Origin: Clostridiales bacterium UBA6388
GTDB taxonomy: Bacteria > Bacillota > Clostridia > Oscillospirales > Oscillospiraceae
NCBI GenBank assembly: GCA_002437575.1
Contig: DJQK01000022.1
Span: 6,992-36,118 of the forward strand
DNA length: 29,127 nt
Direction: 5' to 3'
Positions 22,852-29,127 of the stretch are shown in pieces. The notes beneath the pieces are model-generated. The model was given only the letters and a program-made list of their open reading frames with translations. It had not been told where the DNA came from and did not search any database. The first letter of the stretch is position 1; each line of letters opens with the position of its first letter. Made by a program: the position numbers and the translations under genes.

Positions 22852-23906
22852 AAACCATCCACGTAAGCACGTCAAAAAGCTATGATATCCTGATCTCCCG
22901 CGGCCTTCTGGAAACTGCGGGAGAAGAACTCAAAAAGGTCTGCGGCTTATGTGAAGCGCTCATCGTCAGCGACGATACCGTCTGGCCGATTTTCGGCGAA
23001 ACGGTGCTTGCCTCCATGAAAAACGCGGGCTTTGAAGTGAGCTTTTTCACCTTCCCGCACGGAGAAGCTTCCAAAAATTTATCCGTTTACGCAGACATTC
23101 TGAACGCGCTGGCAGAAAAGCACATTTCAAGGCGCGGCCTCGTCGTTGCGCTCGGCGGCGGCGTGGTAGGCGATATGGCGGGCTTTGCCGCGGCGACGTA
23201 CTTACGCGGCATCCGCTTCGTCCAGATCCCGACGACGCTTCTTGCGCAGGTCGATTCCTCCGTCGGCGGAAAGACGGCGGTCGATCTTCCGGCGGGGAAA
23301 AATCTGGTTGGTGCGTTCTGCCAGCCGTCTTTGGTGCTGTGCGACGTGCACGCGCTCTCGACGCTTCCCGCGCCCATTTTCACGGACGGCTGCGCCGAGG
23401 TCATCAAGGCCGCGATGCTCAAAAGCCGCGCGTTCTTTGAAGAACTTGAAAAGACGCCGCCGCGCGAGCAAGTAGAGCGCATCGTCGAGTTCTGCGTTTC
23501 GATGAAGCGCGACGTCGTCGAGGAAGACGAGTTTGACACCGGCCTGCGGCAGACGCTTAATTTCGGCCACACCTTCGGCCACGCGGTCGAAGCGGCCAGC
23601 AATTTCACCATCACGCACGGACAGGCCGTCTCGATCGGCATGGTCATGATCACCCGCGCCGCAGTCGAAAAAGCGTACTGCAAGCCGGAGGTCCTTGACC
23701 GGCTCGTGGCGCTCTTGCGGCAATACGGTCTTCCGACGGACGTTCCCTTCCCTGCCGAAACGCTTCTGTCCATCGTCCGCAGCGACAAGAAGACCGCGGG
23801 ACACACGGTGAACCTCATCGTCCCCGAAAAAATCGGCCGCTGCACGATCGTTCCCATTCCGACAAGCGACATTCCAGACTGGCTCAGGGCCGGAGGCGCA
23901 CAATGA
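22848..23906 (+). CDS. aroB: 3-dehydroquinate synthase, TTG start
   Basis: 352 residues. Converts DAHP to 3-dehydroquinate, using NAD and a divalent metal. Marks: ALGGGVVGDMAGFAAATYLRGIRFVQIPTTLLAQVDSSVGGKTAVDLPAGKNLVGAF (about 101-157), GCAEVIKAAML with the metal-binding Glu, and LNFGHTFGHAVE with the metal-binding His residues. The start is a TTG that overlaps the tyrA stop (TTGA), preceded by AAGGAGGAGG at suitable spacing; the first residues (KTIHVSTSKSYDILISRGLL) align with the usual N-terminus. The weak start codon may lower its translation or tie it to tyrA translation. Confidence 0.95.
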   Translation: MKTIHVSTSKSYDILISRGLLETAGEELKKVCGLCEALIVSDDTVWPIFGETVLASMKNAGFEVSFFTFPHGEASKNLSVYADILNALAEKHISRRGLVVALGGGVVGDMAGFAAATYLRGIRFVQIPTTLLAQVDSSVGGKTAVDLPAGKNLVGAFCQPSLVLCDVHALSTLPAPIFTDGCAEVIKAAMLKSRAFFEELEKTPPREQVERIVEFCVSMKRDVVEEDEFDTGLRQTLNFGHTFGHAVEAASNFTITHGQAVSIGMVMITRAAVEKAYCKPEVLDRLVALLRQYGLPTDVPFPAETLLSIVRSDKKTAGHTVNLIVPEKIGRCTIVPIPTSDIPDWLRAGGAQ

Positions 23907-25165
23907 ACCGCGTGGTTTCTCCGGGGCCTCTTTCCGGCACGTTCCGCGCACCGGCGTCCAAATCGCACGCGCACCGGTTACTGATCTGCGCGGCGCTCGG
24001 AAGAACGCCGGTCACGGTCTTTTGCGATACCTTTTCCGACGATATTCTCGCGACGATCGACTGCCTTTGCGCAATGGGCGCGAAAATTGCGGTGGATGGC
24101 AGCAAAATCACCGTTTCGCCGGTGTTTGAAAACCCGAAGCCTATTGAATTATGTAAACTTATGTGCCGCGAAAGCGGCTCGACGCTGCGGTTCTTGCTGC
24201 CGGTCGTGGGGGCGCTGGGGCTTACCGCCGTTTTTGAACTTGAAGGACGGCTCCCCGAGCGGCCGCTGCATCCGTTTGACACGGTTTTGCAATCGCACGG
24301 CATGAGCATCTCGCAGGATGGTTCAAAACTTTTCGTTTCCGGAAAATTGACGCCCGGCGCGTTCCGGCTGCCCGGCAATGTCTCCTCGCAGTATTTTTCG
24401 GGGCTTGTATTTGCCCTTCCCCTGCTGAATGGCGAAAGCACGCTGGACGTGGAAGGGACTCTACAGTCGGCAAAATACCTCGAAATGACGCAAAAAGCCG
24501 TTTTGAGAAGCGGCGTACAGCTTATAAAAACCGAAACCGGCTTTCAGGTCCCGGGCGGTCAAACCTACTGTCTTCCGTCCAACCTTTCTGCTGAGGGCGA
24601 CTGGTCGGGCGCGGCGTTTTTCCTCTGCGCCGGTGCGTTAAGTGAGACCGGCATTCTCGCCGAAGGCCTGGACGCCGGCAGCACGCAGGCAGACCGCGCG
24701 GTTCTGGACATTCTTTGCAGGTTCGGCGCGGAGGTTTCCGTGACGAAAAGCGGCGTTTTCGTCCGGAAAGCTGCGCTTCACGGCATCACCATCGACGCAG
24801 GGCCGATCCCCGACCTCATCCCCGCCGTCGCCGCCGTGGCCGCCTTCGCTGACGGAAAAACGAGCATCACAAACGCCGCGCGGCTTCGGCTCAAGGAGTC
24901 CGACCGGCTGCACACCGTGGCCGAGACGATACACGCGCTTGGCGGCTGCGCAGAAGAGCTGCCGGACGGCCTCGTCATCACCGGAAAACCGCAGCTCAAG
25001 GGCGGCACGGCCGATTCCTTCGGCGATCACCGTATCGCGATGCTGGCCGCAGTTTTAGCTTCCGGCTGTGAAACCGAAGTCACGGTGCAGAACGCCGCGT
25101 GCACATCCAAATCGTACCCCAACTTCTGGGAAACGTTAGCCTCTCTGAAAGGAGGACTCGCATGA
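23903..25165 (+). CDS. aroA: 3-phosphoshikimate 1-carboxyvinyltransferase (EPSP synthase)
   Basis: 420 residues. Joins shikimate 3-phosphate and phosphoenolpyruvate to EPSP. Conserved parts: SKSHAHR (19-25, with Lys20, Ser21 and Arg25 of the active site), IPDLIPAVAAVAAFADG with the catalytic Asp, RLRLKESDRL and GDHRIAMLAAV. The PEP-binding loop reads ESGSTLRFLLP (90-100), unlike the LGNAGTAMRPL of the enterobacterial enzyme, so it is not of the classical class I type. The start overlaps the aroB stop (ATGA). The length and both halves of the inverse alpha-beta barrel are complete. Confidence 0.96.
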   Translation: MNRVVSPGPLSGTFRAPASKSHAHRLLICAALGRTPVTVFCDTFSDDILATIDCLCAMGAKIAVDGSKITVSPVFENPKPIELCKLMCRESGSTLRFLLPVVGALGLTAVFELEGRLPERPLHPFDTVLQSHGMSISQDGSKLFVSGKLTPGAFRLPGNVSSQYFSGLVFALPLLNGESTLDVEGTLQSAKYLEMTQKAVLRSGVQLIKTETGFQVPGGQTYCLPSNLSAEGDWSGAAFFLCAGALSETGILAEGLDAGSTQADRAVLDILCRFGAEVSVTKSGVFVRKAALHGITIDAGPIPDLIPAVAAVAAFADGKTSITNAARLRLKESDRLHTVAETIHALGGCAEELPDGLVITGKPQLKGGTADSFGDHRIAMLAAVLASGCETEVTVQNAACTSKSYPNFWETLASLKGGLA

Positions 25166-26232
25166 GCAGCTTTTATCATGGCGCGATCGAACTTTCGATC
25201 TTCGGCCAGTCCCACAGCCCTGCCATCGGCGTGACGGTCTCGGGGCTTCCGGCGGGCTTTACCATCGACATGGACGAGCTTTCTGCGTTTTTAAGACGCC
25301 GCGCGCCCGGGCAGAACGCCTGGTCGACACCCAGAAAAGAAGCGGACGCGCCGGAATTTTTGTCCGGTCTCGTTGGAAACGTCACCTGCGGCGCACCGCT
25401 TTGCGCCGTCATCCGCAACACGAACACGAGGTCTCAGGACTATAACGATCTCGTCGACATTCCCCGCCCAGGTCATGCCGATCTTACCGCGCAGGAAAAA
25501 TATCACGGCTTTCAGGATGTCGCAGGCGGCGGGCACTTTTCAGGCCGTCTGACCGCGCCGCTTTGCATCGCGGGCGGCATCTGCAAGCAGCTTCTAAAAA
25601 AGCAAGGCATTGACGTATTCGCGCGAATCGACGCCATTGCGGAAATCGAAGACCCTTCCGATTTCACAAAGCCTGTCGATCAGAAAGAATTTCCGGTGAC
25701 AGACGACGAAATCGCCGAACAGATGAAAGCCGCCATCGCGCAGGCCAGAGCAGAAGAAGACTCCGTCGGCGGCGTCATCCGCTGCGCAGTGACCGGTGTT
25801 CCGGCTGGGCTCGGAGAGCCGATGTTCGGGGGGCTTGAGAATAAGATCAGCCAGCTCGTCTTCGCCATTCCGGCAGTCAAAGGGCTGGAATTCGGCCTCG
25901 GCTTTGCTGCGTCTAAATTGCGCGGGAGCGAAAACAACGACGCTTACCGCATGGAAAACGGCAGGATCGTCACCGAGACAAACCACTGCGGCGGCATTTT
26001 AGGCGGCATTTCCAATGGGATGCCCATCGTCTTCCGCGCCGCCGTCAAGCCCACGCCGTCCATCGGCAAAGCGCAGCATTCCGTTTCCCTTTCTGCGATG
26101 CAGAACGAAGAATTGCACATTCACGGCCGGCACGACCCCTGCATCGTCCCCCGCGCGGTACCCTGCATGGAAGCGGCCGCCGCCATCGCAATCTATGATG
26201 CGCTTTTGGAATCCGGAACTTACAGGAGGTAA
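25162..26232 (+). CDS. aroC: Chorismate synthase
   Basis: 356 residues. Converts EPSP to chorismate using reduced FMN as cofactor. Recognised by FGQSHSPAIGVTVSGLPAG near the N-terminus (usual FGESHG; here Gln and Ser replace Glu and Gly), RRRAPGQNAWSTPRKEAD, RPGHADLTAQEKYHGFQDVAGGGHFSGRLTA and the C-terminal HDPCIVPRAVPCMEAAAAIAIYDALL. The ATG overlaps the aroA stop (ATGA) and follows AAAGGAGGACTCGC. Completes the pathway to chorismate together with aroF, aroB, aroQ, aroE-aroK and aroA of the same operon. Confidence 0.96.
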   Translation: MSSFYHGAIELSIFGQSHSPAIGVTVSGLPAGFTIDMDELSAFLRRRAPGQNAWSTPRKEADAPEFLSGLVGNVTCGAPLCAVIRNTNTRSQDYNDLVDIPRPGHADLTAQEKYHGFQDVAGGGHFSGRLTAPLCIAGGICKQLLKKQGIDVFARIDAIAEIEDPSDFTKPVDQKEFPVTDDEIAEQMKAAIAQARAEEDSVGGVIRCAVTGVPAGLGEPMFGGLENKISQLVFAIPAVKGLEFGLGFAASKLRGSENNDAYRMENGRIVTETNHCGGILGGISNGMPIVFRAAVKPTPSIGKAQHSVSLSAMQNEELHIHGRHDPCIVPRAVPCMEAAAAIAIYDALLESGTYRR

Positions 26233-26236
26233 TTTT

Positions 26237-27379
26237 ATGAACTTGGAACAGTCCCGCAAAACCATCGACGAGATCGACAGCCAGCTGACCGCGCTTTTTG
26301 CCAAACGCATGGAATGTGCCGCGGAAATTGCCGCCTTTAAGAAGGAGAACAATCTCCCCGTTCTGGACGCGGGCCGCGAACGGCAGAAGCTGAACGCCAT
26401 TTCCGAGCAGGTGCCGGACGAGCTGGAAAACAGCACGAGGTGCCTGTACTCGCTCATTTTCTCGCTGAGTAGGGCCTATCAGCACCGGCTTCTCGGAAAC
26501 GACGCCGAGCTTCCCAAAAAAATCGCCGCGGCGATCAAAAACACCCCCAACCTTTTCCCGCCCAAGGCCATGGTCGCGTGTCAGGGCGTGGAGGGCGCTT
26601 ACTCGCAGCTGGCTTGCGAAAAGCTCTTTCAGGCGCCCAATATTCTATATTTCTCGAACTTCGAGGCCGTGTTCTCCGCGATTGAAAAGGGTCTTTGCCG
26701 GTACGGCATCATTCCGCTGGAAAACAGCACCGCGGGCTCTGTGAACAAGGTCTACGATCTCATGCTCCAGCACGAGTTCTTTATCGTCCGCAGCACGCGG
26801 CTCAAGGTCGACCACAGCCTTCTCGTCCGCCCCGGCACGAAGCTTTCTGACATTCGCGAAATTTATTCCCACGAGCAGGCCATCGGCCAGTGTCAGGACT
26901 TTTTGAAGACCCTTCCCAATGTGCAGATCATCCGGTGCGAGAATACGGCGGCGGCGGCGAAATTTGTCGCCGCGTCCGGAAGAAATGACGTCGCCGCGTT
27001 GGCTTCTCGCACGTGCGGGGCGCTTTACGGTCTTACGTCCCTTCGCGACGGCGTGCAGGATCAGGGCAACAATTACACGCGCTTCATCTGCATCAGCAAA
27101 AACTTAGAAATTTATCCGGGCGCGGACCGCACGAGTCTTCGCATGGTGCTGGCGCACAAGCCGGGCGCGCTGTATCAGGTCTTGTCTCTTTTCAACGCCC
27201 TTGGCATCAACCTCAATAAGCTCGAGAGCCGCCCGATCCCGGAGCGCGATTTTGAGTTTGCGTTCTATTTCGATCTGGAAACGTCCATCTACTCCCCCGA
27301 CTTTTTGCAGCTTATGGCGGAGCTGCCCGGCATCTGCGAGCAGTTCTCGTATCTGGGAAGCTACAGTGAGGTGATCTGA
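26237..27379 (+). CDS. pheA: Bifunctional chorismate mutase / prephenate dehydratase (P-protein)
   Basis: 380 residues in three domains. Residues 1 to about 85 are an AroQ-type chorismate mutase (IDEIDSQLTALFAKRMECAAEIAAFKK). Residues about 110-288 are prephenate dehydratase (ACQGVEGAYSQLA, PLENSTAGSV, NNYTRFI with the catalytic Thr281). Residues about 298-375 are an ACT domain (LAHKPGALYQVLSLFNALGINLNKLESRP) whose ESRP motif binds phenylalanine for feedback inhibition. It makes prephenate from chorismate and then phenylpyruvate. The mutase part also feeds tyrA, which has no mutase of its own. GGAGG overlaps the aroC stop, and the ATG follows 4 bp later. Confidence 0.96.
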   Translation: MNLEQSRKTIDEIDSQLTALFAKRMECAAEIAAFKKENNLPVLDAGRERQKLNAISEQVPDELENSTRCLYSLIFSLSRAYQHRLLGNDAELPKKIAAAIKNTPNLFPPKAMVACQGVEGAYSQLACEKLFQAPNILYFSNFEAVFSAIEKGLCRYGIIPLENSTAGSVNKVYDLMLQHEFFIVRSTRLKVDHSLLVRPGTKLSDIREIYSHEQAIGQCQDFLKTLPNVQIIRCENTAAAAKFVAASGRNDVAALASRTCGALYGLTSLRDGVQDQGNNYTRFICISKNLEIYPGADRTSLRMVLAHKPGALYQVLSLFNALGINLNKLESRPIPERDFEFAFYFDLETSIYSPDFLQLMAELPGICEQFSYLGSYSEVI

Positions 27380-28600
27380 ATGCTGCGCTGCGGACTGCTC
27401 GGTAGAAAGCTCTCGCACAGCTATTCTCCGCAAATTCACAAGGAGCTGGCCGGTTACGAGTACAAGCTCTACGAAAAAGAGCCCGAGGAGCTCGAAGCCT
27501 TCCTCCGCTCGAAAACCTTCGACGGCTTAAACGTCACGATCCCCTATAAAAAGGCAGTCATGCCGCTGCTCGACGAAATTTCACCCGAAGCCGCCGCCAT
27601 CGGAAGCGTCAACACGATTGTCAACCGCGACGGAAAACGCACAGGCTACAATACCGACGCGTTCGGCTTTGCGTGGCTGCTGCAAAAAAGCGGCGTCACC
27701 GTCGAAGGCAAAAAGGCGCTCGTCTTCGGCTCCGGCGGCGCGTCGGCGACGGTGCAGTATGTGCTGAGATCGCTTGGCGCAAGCCCGGTCGTCATCATTT
27801 CTCGCGCAGGGGAAGACAACTATCAGAATCTGAAAAAGCACCGCGACGCGAAGATCCTCGTCAACGCCACGCCTGTCGGTATGTTCCCCGGAAACGGCGA
27901 AAGCCCGGTGGACCTCTCAATATTTGATGCGCTGGACGGCGTTCTCGACGTCGTGTATAACCCCGCCAGAACGGCCCTGATGCTGCAAGCCGAGGCGCTT
28001 TCCATTCCGCACGCAAGCGGGCTTTCGATGCTCGTCGCGCAGGCAAAAAAGGCTTGCGAGTATTTTACCGGAGCGCCGGTTTCGGACACGGAAATTGGCC
28101 GCATTGAAAAGCTCCTGTCCCACCAGATGGAAAACATCGTCCTCATCGGAATGCCCGGCTGCGGCAAAAGCTCCATCGGACGCGCCCTTGCCGAAAAACT
28201 TGGCCGCCCGTTCATCGACGCCGACGCGCAGATCATCAAACGAGCCGGCTGCCCGATCCCCGAAATTTTCGCATCCGGCGGCGAGCCTGCTTTCCGGAAA
28301 ATCGAGTCCGAGGTTCTGGACGATCTCGGCAAGCTGTCGGGGCAGGTTCTGGCAACCGGCGGCGGCTGCATCACGAGACCCGAAAATTACCAGAGCCTGC
28401 ACCAGAACGGACGCATCGTCTGGCTGACGCGGCCATTGGATCTGCTTCCAACCGACGGCCGGCCCATGTCGCAGGCCAATCCCCTCGAGACGCTCTGGAA
28501 AACGCGCAAGGCGCTCTACGAGCAGTTTTCGGATGTCAAAATCGCCAACGACCGAACGATCGCGGACTGCGTAAAAGATATTCAGGAGGCGCTATTATGA
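27380..28600 (+). CDS. aroE-aroK: Fused shikimate dehydrogenase - shikimate kinase
   Basis: 406 residues joining two successive pathway steps. Residues 1 to about 249 are shikimate dehydrogenase: LSHSYSP (11-17), LNVTIPYKK (50-58, catalytic Lys57), GSVNTIV, TGYNTDAFGF and the cofactor loop FGSGGAS (116-122). Residues 250-406 are shikimate kinase: Walker A GMPGCGKSS (257-265), FIDADAQI, the shikimate-binding FRKIES, GGGC and the lid DGRPMS. It would turn 3-dehydroshikimate into shikimate 3-phosphate without releasing shikimate. The reading frame runs through both domains without a break, and the kinase starts with its normal first strand (MENIVLIG). The ATG directly follows the pheA stop codon. 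Confidence 0.94.
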   Translation: MLRCGLLGRKLSHSYSPQIHKELAGYEYKLYEKEPEELEAFLRSKTFDGLNVTIPYKKAVMPLLDEISPEAAAIGSVNTIVNRDGKRTGYNTDAFGFAWLLQKSGVTVEGKKALVFGSGGASATVQYVLRSLGASPVVIISRAGEDNYQNLKKHRDAKILVNATPVGMFPGNGESPVDLSIFDALDGVLDVVYNPARTALMLQAEALSIPHASGLSMLVAQAKKACEYFTGAPVSDTEIGRIEKLLSHQMENIVLIGMPGCGKSSIGRALAEKLGRPFIDADAQIIKRAGCPIPEIFASGGEPAFRKIESEVLDDLGKLSGQVLATGGGCITRPENYQSLHQNGRIVWLTRPLDLLPTDGRPMSQANPLETLWKTRKALYEQFSDVKIANDRTIADCVKDIQEALL

Positions 28601-29031
28601 AGGTACTCATCATCAACGGACCGAATCTGAACCTGTTGGGACTTCGCGAGCCCGCAATTTATGGCACGCAGAACTATGCCGCGCTGGTGAGCTTCTGTGA
28701 AAGCGCGTGCGAGGAGGCAGGCTTTTCCTGCGAGGTCTTCCAGTCGAACCACGAGGGCGCGATCGTCGACAAAATTCAGGCGGCCTACGGCGTTTTTGAC
28801 GGCATCGTCATCAATCCCGCGGCCTATACGCACACGAGCGTCGCGATTCTGGACGCGCTGAAGGCCGTTTCCATTCCGGCGGTCGAGGTGCATCTTTCCG
28901 ATGTGGACGCGCGGGAAGCCTTCCGGCAGGTGTCATACGCCGGCATGGCGTGCTTTGCCCGGTTCACAGGGTTAGGGTTCGAGGGCTACCGGCAGGCGGT
29001 GCTGGCGCTCAAAACGAAGCTTACCGCCTGA
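28597..29031 (+). CDS. aroQ: 3-dehydroquinate dehydratase, type II
   Basis: 144 residues, a dodecamer-forming enzyme that removes water from 3-dehydroquinate to give 3-dehydroshikimate. Marks: INGPNLNLLGLREPAIYG (catalytic Tyr22 and Asn12), QSNHEGAIVD, INPAAYTHTSVAILDAL (Asn74, His79) and VEVHLSDVDAREAFR (His99, Arg106, Arg110). The last motif is usually HxSN followed by a second His or other residue; here Asp102 replaces Asn. Start overlaps the end of the fusion gene (ATGA). It is the last gene of the operon and is followed by a terminator. Confidence 0.95.
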   Translation: MKVLIINGPNLNLLGLREPAIYGTQNYAALVSFCESACEEAGFSCEVFQSNHEGAIVDKIQAAYGVFDGIVINPAAYTHTSVAILDALKAVSIPAVEVHLSDVDAREAFRQVSYAGMACFARFTGLGFEGYRQAVLALKTKLTA

Positions 29032-29060
29032 TACTAACCAAAAGTTACTGTATTTTCAGC

Positions 29061-29101
29061 AATCCCCACGGTACACTCAGTATGTATCGTGGGGATTTTA
29101 T
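29061..29101 (+). terminator. Terminator of the aro operon
   Basis: AATCCCCACGGTACA (29061-29075) pairs with TGTATCGTGGGGATT (29083-29097), a 15-bp stem with one G-T pair and a 7-nt loop, followed by TTTA and more T-rich sequence. It lies 30 bp after the aroQ stop codon. Nothing else is visible to the end of the window. Confidence 0.85.
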
Positions 29102-29127
29102 ACTGTTTTCTGATGAAATTCTTTCAT

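Noticed and set aside
1..29127. CRISPR array, tRNA, rRNA, insertion sequence or prophage
   Set aside because: No regularly spaced repeats, no tRNA-like cloverleaf segments and no transposase, integrase or phage gene were seen.

Overview
The window looks like chromosomal DNA of a GC-rich Gram-positive Clostridia member, most likely Oscillospiraceae-like. That placement is an inference from strong AGGAGG ribosome binding sites, LxxC-type lipoproteins with Thr/Glu-rich linkers, sigma-A-like promoters, a BlaI/BlaR1-type pair and a nupNOPQ-type nucleoside importer. I see no phage, plasmid, IS element, tRNA, rRNA or CRISPR array.

Layout. (1) 1-1700, minus strand: a lone solute-binding lipoprotein with a LacI/CcpA-type palindrome at its promoter. 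(2) 1848-7190, plus strand: a lipoprotein zinc peptidase (M3-like, HEFGH) followed by a heterodimeric ABC exporter with one degenerate ATP site. (3) 7210-8409: a stand-alone fusion of a P-loop kinase-like domain and a CYTH/triphosphate-tunnel domain. (4) 8420-13524, minus strand: a BMP-type nucleoside ABC importer, divergent from guaD (13979-15253, plus strand). Together they suggest purine uptake and salvage, and the region between them carries several repeated motifs. (5) 15340-18538: an amidohydrolase, a ROK sugar kinase and pgi. (6) 18541-18982: a gene-free block packed with hairpins, probably a composite palindromic repeat. (7) 19026-20748, minus strand: a BlaI-like repressor and an M56 BlaR1-like membrane peptidase without a penicillin-binding domain. 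(8) 20803-29101: a single large aromatic amino acid operon.

The aro operon is the centrepiece. Its order is aroF-tyrA-aroB-aroA-aroC-pheA-aroE::aroK-aroQ. It encodes all seven shikimate-pathway steps to chorismate plus the entry enzymes to tyrosine and phenylalanine. Most genes overlap by 4 bp (ATGA or TTGA). In front of it sits a complete-looking ribosome-mediated attenuator: a sigma-A promoter, a 17-codon leader peptide with 4 Phe and 3 Tyr (MAQFVFGAYYFYFTMTP), a hairpin over the end of the leader, a nested antiterminator and a strong intrinsic terminator 14 bp before aroF. No T-box is visible. A Phe/Tyr-rich leader in this type of bacterium is the most interesting regulatory system in the window.

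All assignments come from reading the sequence and recognising motifs. No database search or RNA folding program was run.
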